From the IMG/VR virus record IMGVR_UViG_3300042879_003234, positions 1-52,257 of that record: DNA of 52,257 bases; one strand, given 5' to 3'. Source of the DNA: a virus. Below are positions 24,763 to 32,686 of the stretch, piece by piece. Both the position numbers and the translations under genes were made by a program. How positions within the stretch are numbered: position 1 is the first letter of the stretch; each line of letters opens with the position of its first letter. The notes below the pieces were generated by a model. It was not told the DNA's origin. It searched no databases and worked only from the letters and a program-made list of their open reading frames with translations.

Positions 24763-25215
24763 ATGGCAGAAAGTATCAAAAGCAAATACAGACCATCACA
24801 TCCAGATAAGTACAAAGGAAACCCAAATAATATTATCTGTCGTAGCAGTTGGGAAAGGAAATTTTGCGTTTGGTGTGATCTGAATGAAAGTATTCTGGAA
24901 TGGGGAAGTGAAGAATTTTGGATCCCATACAGATCACCAGTAGATAATAAAATGCATAGATATTTTCCAGACTTTATCACAAAAGTAAAAGATAAAGATG
25001 GGCATATTACTACATATGTAATCGAAGTTAAACCAAAAAGGCAAACAAAACCACCAAATCCAAACCCATCAAGAAAAACTAAGAGTTGGATTAGAGAAGT
25101 TAAAACATACGCAGTCAATCAAGCAAAATGGAAAGCAGCTGATGAATTTTGCAAAGATAGAATGATGGTATTTAAAGTTATAACCGAAGACGAGTTGGGA
25201 ATAACGTCTAAATAG
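24763..25215 (+). CDS. 4: Head completion protein gp4 (150 aa)
   Basis: The series YRPSHPDKYKGNPNNIICRS, SWERKFCVWCD, WIPYRSP, HRYFPDF and YVIEVKPKRQT is that of T4 gp4, 150 aa like T4. The family shares the TnsA-type nuclease fold: Glu in SWERKF, Asp in YFPDF and E-V-K in IEVKP are the candidate active site. In T4 it finishes filled heads by trimming or protecting DNA ends so tails can join. It begins a plus-strand late set with gp48 and gp53. Confidence 0.93.
   Translation: MAESIKSKYRPSHPDKYKGNPNNIICRSSWERKFCVWCDLNESILEWGSEEFWIPYRSPVDNKMHRYFPDFITKVKDKDGHITTYVIEVKPKRQTKPPNPNPSRKTKSWIREVKTYAVNQAKWKAADEFCKDRMMVFKVITEDELGITSK
25207..25214 (+). promoter_or_regulatory. Possible late promoter (TCTAAATA) for gp48
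   Basis: Plus strand TCTAAATA overlapping the gp4 stop codon, 32 nt upstream of the gp48 ATG. Same form and spacing as the box before gp4. Confidence 0.5.
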
Positions 25216-25246
25216 GTTGTATAATAACCGATAACATAATGCCATA

Positions 25247-26674
25247 ATGGCTATCGAACTAAAAACTGTACCAAATGGGTGGGTAAAAGATGGTACTAAT
25301 GGTTACTACTCTGCTACATTCCCAGGGGTAACTAAAGGTTCTGCTACGGCAGGGGCGAATCCAAATTTAAGTTATACTTATTCAGTAAATCCCGAAACGG
25401 GAGATAGAATTATCTATGCGAATGCGCCACAGATATCAACTGGATTAAGAAATCAAACAACGGGTCAAAGTTTTGATATTGGTGGATCAAGAACACCAGT
25501 TATGTCTATCGATGCTAATGGAAATAAAACAAATCTTTCTGGATACAATCAAATTAAAGCGAGTTATGGAGATGCTGGATTAAAGTCATTGGAAGATGGA
25601 AGTCGAAAAGCATCATCTGCTTTCATGACTCAAACTGGTACAACAGATACTGTTAAGAACTCTAAAGAATTTAAAAGTTCTTTGGGGAATGTAGCAACTT
25701 TAAATAAGGATGGAACAACAGGCGAAAGTTCACAGAATGGTGATGGAGAATCTGGAACTCCATCAGTTGATAAATTAAGTGATCTCAATTTTAGTGTATC
25801 TGATGCGGCAGGAAAAGTTCGCCAATCATATCCTAAAAATTTAAAATATCCAGCAGATCTTGATGTATCTCTTCAAGACTATATTAAAGTAAATATGTAT
25901 CGTTATGTTCCAACTCCATTAAGCGCAAGTCAAATAGCTAGTGGCGGTGGATTGAATAGATCTGGAAGACCATTTGAAAAAAGGAATTCAATAGGTCAAT
26001 GCATTCTTCCGATTCAAGGTCAGATTAGCGATACCAATACAGTTGATTGGTCAAGTGCAAATTTATCACCCGTTCAAGCAATGGCGGCATCTGCATCATT
26101 TGAAATAATAAAAAGTGGTGGACAAGATACAGATCTAGCAGCAGAAGGGATGTCGAAATTAATTAAAGAAAATAAAGGAGATATACAAAACGCATTAGCT
26201 ACATATTTTGCAGGTGAAGCTGCTGGTGCTCAAAATTTACTCTCTAGAACAAGTGGTGCAATTATCAACCCAAACATGGAGCTATTGTTTAATGGCCCAC
26301 AACTAAGACAATTTACATTATCGTTTAGAATGTCTCCAAGAGGAAGAGCAGATGTGGATAATGTAAGAAAAATTATCAGATTCTTTAAGCAAGGTATGTC
26401 GGTAAAACAAAGTTCATCAGAATTATTTTTAAAATCTCCAAACACATTTCAAGTTCAATACATTAATGCAGGAAAAGATCATCCTTATATTGGAAGAATT
26501 AAAGAATGTGCATTACTAAATTGCACCGTTAATTATGTACCAGAGGGGACATATATGACCTTTGCAGAGGTTCCTTCTATGACTTCCTACGATATGCAAC
26601 TTACATTCACAGAACTAACCCCAATTTATGATGGAGATTATGCTAATGATAACGATTCAACTGTAGGTTACTAA
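25247..26674 (+). CDS. 48: Baseplate tail-tube cap gp48 (475 aa)
   Basis: The C-terminal half has the gp48 pattern: INPNMELLFNGPQLRQFTLS, FRMSPRGRADVDNVRKIIRF and FK, then LNCTVNYVPEGTY and a final strand MQLTFTELTPIYDGDY. In T4, gp48 and gp54 cap the baseplate and start tube polymerisation. The N-terminal 190 residues are Gly/Ser/Thr-rich and longer than in T4 gp48 (364 aa), so there is an extra domain here. It is followed 2 nt later by gp53. Confidence 0.88.
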   Translation: MAIELKTVPNGWVKDGTNGYYSATFPGVTKGSATAGANPNLSYTYSVNPETGDRIIYANAPQISTGLRNQTTGQSFDIGGSRTPVMSIDANGNKTNLSGYNQIKASYGDAGLKSLEDGSRKASSAFMTQTGTTDTVKNSKEFKSSLGNVATLNKDGTTGESSQNGDGESGTPSVDKLSDLNFSVSDAAGKVRQSYPKNLKYPADLDVSLQDYIKVNMYRYVPTPLSASQIASGGGLNRSGRPFEKRNSIGQCILPIQGQISDTNTVDWSSANLSPVQAMAASASFEIIKSGGQDTDLAAEGMSKLIKENKGDIQNALATYFAGEAAGAQNLLSRTSGAIINPNMELLFNGPQLRQFTLSFRMSPRGRADVDNVRKIIRFFKQGMSVKQSSSELFLKSPNTFQVQYINAGKDHPYIGRIKECALLNCTVNYVPEGTYMTFAEVPSMTSYDMQLTFTELTPIYDGDYANDNDSTVGY

Positions 26675-26676
26675 TC

Positions 26677-27348
26677 ATGTCTAGACCTTACTTCAGACAA
26701 ATACCAAATGTAGATTATATCAGTAGAGGTGCTGATAAAAAAAATATCTCTGATTACATCACTGTTAAAAATTTATTTAAAAGGGGTAAAATCAGAGAAG
26801 AAATATCTGAGAATCTAACATTCTTTGATAAGTATAAAATTCTTGGAGATGAACGTCCAGATAACGTTGCATATAATGTGTATCAAGATGCAACATTAGA
26901 TTGGGTAGTTCTTCTATCAAATAATATTCTAAACATTCAAACTGAATGGCCTCTTTCTCAAGATGCATTTTTTGATTACCTTGATAAGAAATATGGGTCA
27001 ATTGATAAGGCATCCTCGGTAAGTCATTACGAAACAAGAGAAGTTAGATCTTCAAACAATCTTCTCATTCTACCAAAGGGTTTGATAGTACCACAGAACT
27101 ATTCATTCTCATTCTATGATCCAGGATTAAATCAAAATATTGCCGTTTCTAATGTAACAGATCCTGTTACTTATTATGAAATGGAAGTGAAAGAACAAGA
27201 TGATAGAAGAAATATTTTTGTATTAAAACCTAGTTATGTGAATGTCGTGTTCAATGATATGGATGAAATCATGCCATATAAAGAAGGTTCCGAACAGTAT
27301 GTGTCCGAAACCTTAAAGAAAGCAGATAATATTAGACTATTTGGTTAA
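26677..27348 (+). CDS. 53: Baseplate wedge protein gp53 (223 aa)
   Basis: Starts MSRPYFRQIPNVDY and continues FKRGKIREEISENLTFFDKY, then DERPDNVAYNVYQDATLDWV and VLLSNNI, the conserved course of T4 gp53. The last part ends PYKEGSEQYVSETLKKADNI, also typical. In T4 it joins the wedges together. The ATG follows the gp48 stop by 2 nt. Its stop overlaps the gene 32 stop on the other strand (TTAA), so there is no room for a separate bidirectional terminator. Confidence 0.93.
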   Translation: MSRPYFRQIPNVDYISRGADKKNISDYITVKNLFKRGKIREEISENLTFFDKYKILGDERPDNVAYNVYQDATLDWVVLLSNNILNIQTEWPLSQDAFFDYLDKKYGSIDKASSVSHYETREVRSSNNLLILPKGLIVPQNYSFSFYDPGLNQNIAVSNVTDPVTYYEMEVKEQDDRRNIFVLKPSYVNVVFNDMDEIMPYKEGSEQYVSETLKKADNIRLFG

Positions 27349-28319
27349 CTCTCTGCAAGTTTTTGGAAGTAACTGAGAGTATCATCTTCATCATCATCCG
27401 AAGATGAAGAGGAAGAAAGATTATTGAGTTCAGTACGAAGGTCTTCTGGAACAGGAGGTGCTGACTTACTACGCTTGTAAGATTCCTCAAGTTCTTGCAT
27501 AACCCTGTCTTCCTTAGAAGGAGTTTGAGTATAGGATTCGTACTCATCATCTTCGTCAATAACTTGACTCTTAGCAGATCCCTTCTGACCAAGGACATAC
27601 TTAAGACGCTTATCAAGATCTTCATAAGACTTGAACTGGTCTGCAGCAGTCAGAGCAGTCAGAGAATACTGCTTCTTCCAAAGTGCTTCCATTGCATCGT
27701 CATCATCAAGAAGAGATGCAGGAGAATCAAACTCGGACTTATCGTAGTTCCAGTAACCATCAACCTTACGAATCTTCAGTTTAAAGTTCGCACCCTTCCA
27801 GAAATCAAAGGGATTGATGGGAGTTTCATCTTCAAATTCAGGTTGCATAGCAGCCATGATCTTATCAAAGATCTTTTTTCCATACTTGAAGAGGAAGACT
27901 TTTCCCTCATTAGCAGGGTTAGTGGGATCCTTCACAACATAAATGTTGGAGTAATATGAAAGTTTACGCTTTTGCTTACGGACAGTTTCTTTATCCTTGT
28001 CGTTACCGCTGTTCCAAAGTTCACGATTGTACTCGGAAACGGGATCTTTCTGACCCAGAGTAGTCAGAGAATTTTCGATGTACCAACCGCCAGGACCTTG
28101 GAATCCATGACTATACATTTTGACCCATGGAATATCTTCTCCCTCAGGAGCAGGAAGGAAGCGAATGATTGCGAAACCATTACCAGTCTTATCTACTTCT
28201 GGTTTCCAAAGACGGTCATCGGTATTTGAAGATGCAGTGCTCATCTTCTCCACTTCTTTCACCAGTTTCTGAGTGAGAGAACCGATAGTGGATTGTTTTT
28301 TAAGATCTGAAAAAGACAT
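27345..28319 (-). CDS. 32: Single-stranded DNA-binding protein gp32 (324 aa)
   Basis: The N-terminus MSFSDLKKQSTIGSLTQKLV is the cooperativity domain. The core has FAIIRFLPAPEGEDIPWVKM and YSHGFQGPGGWYIENSL, and the C-terminus is a long acidic tail (SSSSSSDDDEDD) used for contacts with replication proteins. It coats ssDNA in replication, recombination and repair. The protein contains no cysteine at all, so T4's zinc site is missing. It has its own strong promoter at 28372-28400. The gp59 loader and gp33 are encoded just upstream, as in T4. Confidence 0.95.
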   Translation of the reverse strand: MSFSDLKKQSTIGSLTQKLVKEVEKMSTASSNTDDRLWKPEVDKTGNGFAIIRFLPAPEGEDIPWVKMYSHGFQGPGGWYIENSLTTLGQKDPVSEYNRELWNSGNDKDKETVRKQKRKLSYYSNIYVVKDPTNPANEGKVFLFKYGKKIFDKIMAAMQPEFEDETPINPFDFWKGANFKLKIRKVDGYWNYDKSEFDSPASLLDDDDAMEALWKKQYSLTALTAADQFKSYEDLDKRLKYVLGQKGSAKSQVIDEDDEYESYTQTPSKEDRVMQELEESYKRSKSAPPVPEDLRTELNNLSSSSSSDDDEDDTLSYFQKLAES

Positions 28320-28371
28320 TAGATTACCTCGGATTAATTAGATTCGGCTTTTGTGTATTCGGTACTTGAAC

Positions 28372-28400
28372 AGTATAGCACGTCCGTCAGGCACGGTCAA
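28372..28400 (-). promoter_or_regulatory. Sigma70-type promoter of gene 32 (TTGACC-17-TATACT)
   Basis: Minus strand: TTGACC at 28400-28395, 17 nt, TATACT at 28377-28372. The -35 lies inside the end of the upstream 110-aa gene. It gives gene 32 an independent, host-polymerase start with a leader of about 45 nt. Confidence 0.7.
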
Positions 28401-28719
28401 TAGACTGCTTCATAGCATCAATCACACGAGTCATATTATTGAAAATGATATTCATATCCATGTTGGCGGGCAAACCCATCATTTGAGCTGAATGAATAAT
28501 CTTATTCTTCATCTCAACTGCTTCTGGATCATCTGATAAACTTAAACGAGTGTATAAAACTTTTTGCTTTTCTAAAAGTTTTTCTAAGAGTTCTACATGC
28601 TCTAAACGTTCTTGTCTTCCCATTGAAGGAAATTTGAAGATGCTTTGGTAAACATCTTCTTGAAGTTCTGCGATCTCTGCCATTTCTGATCGAACAACTT
28701 CAGACTCAAAAAAACTCAT
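28387..28719 (-). CDS. DUF1825-like protein (110 aa)
   Basis: Begins MSFFESEVVRSEMAEI, matching the start of the cyanobacterial DUF1825 family (FFDSDIVQEE-type), with a mostly helical body and a C-terminal end ANMDMNIIFNNMTRVIDAM. The host proteins are conserved in cyanobacteria but of unknown function, so this is probably a host-derived gene kept by the phage. The start at 28719 overlaps the gp59 stop (ATGA) and has AGGAG upstream, which is why the three-codon longer form is not used. It lies between gp59 and gene 32, a replication setting. Confidence 0.75.
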   Translation of the reverse strand: MSFFESEVVRSEMAEIAELQEDVYQSIFKFPSMGRQERLEHVELLEKLLEKQKVLYTRLSLSDDPEAVEMKNKIIHSAQMMGLPANMDMNIIFNNMTRVIDAMKQSIDRA

Positions 28720-29306
28720 AATACACACTCCTTAAGTATTTTTTTGTACCGAAATACATCAATATTTAGGAACGGTGAGTACTTTTTGAGTTTCAATGAG
28801 ACAAACTTCCAGATAGGATCGTCTAATTTTTTATCAAACTCGCTGGTGTATCCTAGAATTCTATCTAGGATAAGCATAGTCTCTAAGGAAATCTTTCCCT
28901 GTAAATGCTCTTTTAAAATTTGAGGATGTCTATGTCCTTCAATTTTAAATACCTGATCAAAATTATTTTTACTTAAACTACCTTCAACCTCTTCTTTAAA
29001 AGTATAGGACAATGATTGAATTCTACGCATCCATTGTTTATATCTACCTTCACCATCTCTAATCATTTCCCCAATCCATAAAGATTGAGGATCATCGCAT
29101 GAAACAAAGTTAGCAACGAAAAAATTTTCTACTTCTTTATCGTCCTTTTGTCTAGAAATTTTTTCAAACCAAAACCTATCCTTCCGTTTATAGAAGGATT
29201 CTAAACTTGCTCTTGTCTTACCACAATACTTATGGTAGTCGTAGTTGTCTTTTGTGAAATGATTTTTTAATGCAAGATAAGTTTTATAACATTCAAAAGG
29301 CATCAT
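28716..29306 (-). CDS. 59: Helicase loader gp59 (196 aa)
   Basis: Starts MMPFECYKTYLALKNHF and holds KDRFWFEKISRQKD, FFVANFVSCDDPQSLWIGEM, FEEIKK-like helices and LDDPIWKFVSLKLKKY, in the same order as T4 gp59 (217 aa). In T4 it loads the gp41 helicase onto gp32-coated forks. It is nearly all helical, as known for the family. It starts right after the gp33 stop (TAAATG) and precedes the DUF1825-like gene and gene 32, as in T4 gene order. Confidence 0.88.
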   Translation of the reverse strand: MMPFECYKTYLALKNHFTKDNYDYHKYCGKTRASLESFYKRKDRFWFEKISRQKDDKEVENFFVANFVSCDDPQSLWIGEMIRDGEGRYKQWMRRIQSLSYTFKEEVEGSLSKNNFDQVFKIEGHRHPQILKEHLQGKISLETMLILDRILGYTSEFDKKLDDPIWKFVSLKLKKYSPFLNIDVFRYKKILKECVL

Positions 29307-29570
29307 TTAAAAAACTAATTTGGCGCGGGAAGTTCTCTTCAAGAAATTAAGTTCCATAGCATCATACTTTAATTTCTCCTTTAATGGTTTAGAAATTAAT
29401 TTAGGAACAGATTCAAGATCAATATTATTCATTTCACAAAAATGAACAATAGCGTCAATGTAATTCATATCAGAATTACGCTTGACTATCATTTCTATTT
29501 CTTGAGAAAACTTTGATGGGCATAAGAATTTACTTTCCAATGCCTTTTCTAACTCTAAATCAGTCTCCAT
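29307..29570 (-). CDS. 33: Late transcription coactivator gp33 (87 aa)
   Basis: The part FSQEIEMIVKRNSDMNYIDA and IVHFCEMNNIDLESVPKLIS, followed by a basic KLKYDAMELNFLKR, lines up with T4 gp33 in length and pattern. gp33 links RNA polymerase to the sliding clamp and gp55 at late promoters, so it fits the many late boxes in this window. I chose ATG 29570 (METDLELEKAL), which overlaps the nuclease gene by 11 nt; the longer frame from 29651 would overlap it by over 90 nt. The ribosome site is poor, so translation may depend on coupling. Confidence 0.8.
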   Translation of the reverse strand: METDLELEKALESKFLCPSKFSQEIEMIVKRNSDMNYIDAIVHFCEMNNIDLESVPKLISKPLKEKLKYDAMELNFLKRTSRAKLVF

Positions 29571-30252
29571 ATCCTTGCAGTCTATGTTGAACAAATTCTC
29601 TAATATACTCCGTGAGTAACCTAATGTATTTTGCTTTATCGTATTCTTCATAAACTACACATTCTCCATTTTCACAAGACATTAAAATAACAAGTTTTTT
29701 TACTGGGATTCCAGTGAGTTCATAAAACATACATGCATATGCTACTGCTTGAACAAAATAATGTTCAATCCACTCTTTTGGTTTTGGTTTTTTAGAGGTT
29801 TTAAAATCGATAACAGCAAGTTCAGGAACTCCACTGTCGCCAATATATTCTGCTATACAATCTACAGTTCCAGCAACTCCCAGTTTTTTACTGTATAAAG
29901 AACCTTCAAGTGCATAGATATTATTTATATTATTTAATTTTGGTTTAGAAATTTTAAATAAAAGATCAGAAAGAGGTTGAACTTCTGGTAGTTTCTCATT
30001 TTTAAGATGATGTTCAACTAGAAGATGCATATCAGTTCCACGACTGGTAGCCTGTCTGGTAATCTTATCTGCTTCTTCCTCTCCAATTTTTTTACGCCAG
30101 TTCGCAAAGAACTGGCGATTTTTATGACTGGTAACGGAGGTAATAGAAACTAAATTCAGAGGTTCCTTTTCATCAGGAACCTCATAAATTCTAATACCAT
30201 CTACAGTCTTTCGATTTAACTTTGGAAGTTGAATATCAACGTGATTAAACAT
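29560..30252 (-). CDS. PD-(D/E)XK exonuclease-like protein (230 aa)
   Basis: Nuclease motifs appear in order: GTDMHLLVEHH (about 73-83), LGVAGTVDCIAEYIG with the catalytic Asp (about 125-139), AVIDFKTSKKPK with D-x-K (about 145-156), and YFVQAVAYACMFYE. This is the RecB/Cas4-like PD-(D/E)XK fold seen in cyanophage exonucleases. It likely trims DNA ends in recombination or host DNA breakdown. No cysteine cluster for an iron-sulfur centre is obvious. It overlaps PhoH (TAATG) and gp33. Confidence 0.82.
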   Translation of the reverse strand: MFNHVDIQLPKLNRKTVDGIRIYEVPDEKEPLNLVSITSVTSHKNRQFFANWRKKIGEEEADKITRQATSRGTDMHLLVEHHLKNEKLPEVQPLSDLLFKISKPKLNNINNIYALEGSLYSKKLGVAGTVDCIAEYIGDSGVPELAVIDFKTSKKPKPKEWIEHYFVQAVAYACMFYELTGIPVKKLVILMSCENGECVVYEEYDKAKYIRLLTEYIREFVQHRLQGYGD

Positions 30253-31004
30253 TACAGATTGAGTTCCATTTTTGCAATAATATATTCTTTCACTAATCCA
30301 GAGCGGACAATATCTTCCACACCGAATTCAATAATATCAAAAGAGGGCATTGCCTGCAAGATAGACATGAAATCTACGATTCCATTTCTTTCATTTGTTT
30401 TTGTAAGATCAGACTGACTAGCATCACCACAGAAACAAATTCTTGAGTTCTCACCAACTCTTGTAATTATACTATCAAGTTCATGAAAATTCAAGTTTTG
30501 AAATTCATCAACGATGATAATTGAATTATCGAGAGTTGTTCCACGAAGAAATGAAGTGCTCCAAAACTTGATTGTTTCTTGTGCTTTAAGGTTACCATAA
30601 AGCATTTCAAAGGAAGCATCGTCAGGCATTTGGAACATATACTTCACCATATTCTTATATGGAATTTGATACAGTGAAGATTTATCCTCATGGTCTCCAG
30701 GGAGAAATCCAATTTCTCTCGTAGCTACTAGTGAACGAACAAGATAGATTCTTTCGTATGGAGAACGTTCATCCAAAACATCTTGAAGAGCGTTATAAAA
30801 AGTGATAAACGTTTTACCTGTTCCTGCTGCACCATAAGCGACTAAATGTTTTCCAGATGCATAAGAATCAAAAAGGCGTTTTTGATTATCTGTGAGAGGA
30901 TCAATATCTAAGAGTAGATCTTGACTGATCGGTTTTTTTCTCTTCATCTGCTTAGCAGTCATACCAACACCGATTGGTTGGTCGGTCTTTCTTCTTCTAG
31001 CCAT
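30252..31004 (-). CDS. phoH: PhoH-like P-loop NTPase (250 aa)
   Basis: Walker A GAAGTGKT lies at residues 58-65, Walker B IIIVDEFQN near 165-172, and ICFCGDASQSDL near 190 is the PhoH sensor-like motif. The N-terminus is Lys/Arg-rich. PhoH proteins are ATPases related to the helicase core; in marine phages they are among the most common genes, but their task is still unclear (RNA or phosphate stress has been proposed). Here it is part of a unit with a nuclease and replication genes, hinting at nucleic-acid work. Confidence 0.93.
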   Translation of the reverse strand: MARRRKTDQPIGVGMTAKQMKRKKPISQDLLLDIDPLTDNQKRLFDSYASGKHLVAYGAAGTGKTFITFYNALQDVLDERSPYERIYLVRSLVATREIGFLPGDHEDKSSLYQIPYKNMVKYMFQMPDDASFEMLYGNLKAQETIKFWSTSFLRGTTLDNSIIIVDEFQNLNFHELDSIITRVGENSRICFCGDASQSDLTKTNERNGIVDFMSILQAMPSFDIIEFGVEDIVRSGLVKEYIIAKMELNL

Positions 31005-31009
31005 ATAAA

Positions 31010-31258
31010 TTAAACTGGTTTAACTTTTGATCCTGGTGCTTTTGATGCCTTGTAAAGAACATCATTCCAACCAGGGTGAGACTTTTTCAACTTATCGTAT
31101 ACTTCCCCAATTTCTCCAGAGGCGGGGCAAGTAGATGGGTCAGACCAATCTCTATCCCAATCAGGATTATCTTTTTTCCACTGGTCCCAATCGTGAACAC
31201 TCATCTTCACTTCTTTTTGTTCACCAGAAACTTTATTAACAACAGGGTATGTCGGCAA
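31010..31258 (-). CDS. Small FmdB-like protein with TTG start (82 aa)
   Basis: The protein begins MPTYPVVNKVSGEQKEV and contains WDQWKKDNPDWDRDW. The opening resembles FmdB-type zinc ribbons (MPTY-Y-C), but the zinc cysteines are absent; only one Cys occurs later. The start codon is TTG at 31258, chosen because GGAGG lies 7 nt upstream and the family opening follows; the next ATG (MSVHDWDQW) has no such site. It lies between ThyX and PhoH, with a late-like box at 31285-31292. Function unknown. Confidence 0.72.
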   Translation of the reverse strand: MPTYPVVNKVSGEQKEVKMSVHDWDQWKKDNPDWDRDWSDPSTCPASGEIGEVYDKLKKSHPGWNDVLYKASKAPGSKVKPV

Positions 31259-31284
31259 TGTTAATCCTCCATTTTGTATATGGG

Positions 31285-31292
31285 TATTTATT
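31285..31292 (-). promoter_or_regulatory. Possible late promoter (AATAAATA)
   Basis: Minus strand AATAAATA overlapping the ThyX stop, 26 nt before the TTG start of the 82-aa gene. It could add late transcription to PhoH, the nuclease, gp33, gp59 and the DUF1825-like gene. Confidence 0.45.
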
Positions 31293-32007
31293 CAATGGTA
31301 ATAGATGGTGCATCTACACATTCTGGACAATCTTCACCACGTTTCCAATCAAGTGCTTCTGCAACACTTGGGAATTCGCAGCAGAAAATGCACTTTGCTG
31401 CTTCCGCAATATCCATATGTTCTTTCTGAGTTCCATGCCCCGAGCGAAGACCGATGTAATGCGCCCAGGAGCGGCAGGAACCCGTCATGTAGATGCGAGT
31501 GGGGGTTGCTAGGGGTAGAACGAAACGAGCGCACTCCTTCGCCACTCCCTTCTCTAGGAGAGAGTTGTAAAGATTCTGACCATGCTCAAAATACTTTGCG
31601 ATTTCACCTTGCATTCCCAGTTTTACATAATCACCAAAATCATCAATCGAGTTTTGGCGATTCTTAGTATCTTGTCTACGAAGATCTGGAATCTCTGGTT
31701 TATCAGATAGTAGATTTGTATCAGCATAACGCTGCGAAAATTCCTGAAATGTAAACGAACGGTGACGCAAAATCTGAGCTGCGATACCACGAGTTGTATT
31801 GATCTCCAGAGTCATGTATGCCTGTTCAAAAATAGACCAGTGATCATGCTTGATGCAATATCGCAGAAGACCTGCAGCAGTATCAAAGTTAAGTTGGTTA
31901 TTTGGATTACTCACCCGAGCAATATAAGAAATAACTTCCTGTGCATTTTTATTAATAAGTTCTCCCGCACCACGAGTAATTGCGATTAACTTTACAGTTG
32001 GTTTCAT
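31288..32007 (-). CDS. thyX: FAD-dependent thymidylate synthase ThyX (239 aa)
   Basis: The ThyX signature RHRSFTFQEFSQRY is at residues 81-94 (RHR, then Ser at +7). ThyX makes dTMP from dUMP with methylene-tetrahydrofolate and FAD, supplying thymidine for the AT-rich phage genome. Further family parts are DHWSIFEQAYMTLEI and LPLATPTRIYMTGSCRSWAH. The C-terminus has a Cys-rich end (CIFCCEFP, CPEC). The ATG overlaps the stop of the upstream 63-aa gene (ATGA). Confidence 0.95.
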   Translation of the reverse strand: MKPTVKLIAITRGAGELINKNAQEVISYIARVSNPNNQLNFDTAAGLLRYCIKHDHWSIFEQAYMTLEINTTRGIAAQILRHRSFTFQEFSQRYADTNLLSDKPEIPDLRRQDTKNRQNSIDDFGDYVKLGMQGEIAKYFEHGQNLYNSLLEKGVAKECARFVLPLATPTRIYMTGSCRSWAHYIGLRSGHGTQKEHMDIAEAAKCIFCCEFPSVAEALDWKRGEDCPECVDAPSITIE

Positions 32008-32195
32008 TTAAATTCCTCTTCTTCGTTTAGATCGCTGTCTTCAAATACTTCATCATAATCGTGAAAATATGAAGCTACTTGTTCATATTCAAGATTGTTT
32101 TTATAAGAATCTACGTCTGAATAGATTTCAGATTTAAGAGAATCAACAAGTAATTCAAGATTACCAATAATCAATTTTAGTTTTTCTCTATCCAT
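32004..32195 (-). CDS. Small acidic protein upstream of ThyX (63 aa)
   Basis: MDREKLKLIIGNLELLVDSL is one helix, followed by a very acidic C-terminus (EVFEDSDLNEEEEFK). It overlaps ThyX by 4 nt (ATGA), so the two are translated together. Nothing else in it is recognised. An acidic partner, for example a DNA mimic or a subunit contact, could be imagined but is not supported. A terminator-like hairpin with TTGATC in its loop lies just upstream (32227-32253). Confidence 0.65.
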   Translation of the reverse strand: MDREKLKLIIGNLELLVDSLKSEIYSDVDSYKNNLEYEQVASYFHDYDEVFEDSDLNEEEEFK

Positions 32196-32226
32196 AAAAT
32201 TTTGTTGACTCGTATCAGTTTAACAT

Positions 32227-32253
32227 AAAAAAGGGAGGGGATCAACCCTCCCT
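32227..32253 (-). terminator. Terminator hairpin with TTGATC loop
   Basis: Minus strand: 8-bp stem AGGGAGGG/CCCTCCCT, loop TTGATC, then six T. It ends the unit of the 58-aa gene. The loop resembles a -35; TAAACT 18 nt later is a weak -10 for the 63-aa/thyX unit. Confidence 0.85.
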
Positions 32254-32258
32254 ACAAA

Positions 32259-32435
32259 TCACAAACGACTCAACATACTTCTACAGACCCTTTTACACGT
32301 TTGTTCATTTTCATCACACTCAACTAAACAATCAAAATAATCGTTCATTACCTCATGCTTATCAATAAATTCGTTTACAGTTTTTTCTAAATTGTTCCAA
32401 GCAGCCAATTGATTAAAAGAAATTAAGTTGTGCAT
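32259..32435 (-). CDS. Small Cys-containing protein (58 aa)
   Basis: The start at ATG 32435 (MHNLISFNQLAAWNNLEK) is fixed by GGAGG 5 nt upstream; in-frame ATGs further up have no such site. The product is helical and acidic, with four cysteines at the end (CLVECDENEQTCKRVC) spaced in two pairs, which could form two disulphides or hold a metal. It is alone between two terminators, preceded by a long leader that has an inverted repeat and a small upstream frame. Function unknown. Confidence 0.68.
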   Translation of the reverse strand: MHNLISFNQLAAWNNLEKTVNEFIDKHEVMNDYFDCLVECDENEQTCKRVCRSMLSRL

Positions 32436-32484
32436 AATAACCTCCATGCACAAAGAACATCATAATAAAGGAGTTTTCGCTCAT
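32413..32484 (-). CDS. Possible 23-aa leader peptide
   Basis: ATG 32484 is preceded by GAGGTGATACAA, a fair ribosome site, and opens MSENSFIMMFFVHGGYYAQL. It overlaps the start of the 58-aa gene in another frame, and its own Gly-Gly codons form the GGAGG site of that gene. This could couple or gate its translation. There is no conservation evidence, so it may be chance. Confidence 0.35.
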   Translation of the reverse strand: MSENSFIMMFFVHGGYYAQLNFF

Positions 32485-32517
32485 TTGTATCACCTCATAT
32501 ATTCTATCACTATCTAG

Positions 32518-32539
32518 GTAATTATGTTCAGATAATTAC
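32518..32539 (-). repeat. Perfect inverted repeat in the 58-aa gene leader
   Basis: GTAATTAT, six-nt spacer, ATAATTAC: an 8-bp dyad just downstream of the promoter at 32554-32582 and upstream of the 58-aa gene. It could be a repressor operator or an RNA hairpin in the leader. Confidence 0.55.
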
Positions 32540-32553
32540 ATTCTCGCAACAAA

Positions 32554-32592
32554 AATTTATACCTATAAAAAAAGAGGGTCAACCCCTCTTTT
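32554..32592 (-). terminator. Terminator hairpin carrying a promoter -35 in its loop
   Basis: Minus strand: stem AAAAGAGGG/CCCTCTTTT around GTTGA at 32592-32567, ending the microprotein unit. TTGACC (32582-32577) lies across the loop; TAAATT follows after 17 nt, or TATAAA after 15 nt. A combined terminator and promoter is likely. Confidence 0.75.
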
Positions 32593-32602
32593 AATATTAA
32601 TT

Positions 32603-32686
32603 CTACCTGAATAGAATTTGAATATAAAGAGATATTACCACAATTGCAACTGCAGATCCTGCAGCAATTTGCAGTATTGCAAACAT
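32603..32686 (-). CDS. 27-aa single-span membrane microprotein
   Basis: The whole product is one membrane helix: MFAILQIAAGSAVAIVVISL followed by YIQILFR. Its ATG overlaps the stop of the 37-aa gene (TGATG) and has GGGGAG upstream, and it ends just before a terminator, all of which supports coding. The size is like the small subunits of photosystems or the b6f complex, but it matches none that I know. It may act in the host thylakoid or cell membrane; this is a guess. Confidence 0.6.
   Translation of the reverse strand: MFAILQIAAGSAVAIVVISLYIQILFR

Noticed and set aside
24747-25118. Minus-strand frame of 123 codons opposite gp4
   Set aside because: gp4 is a clear T4 core gene on the plus strand; the opposite frame is its shadow.
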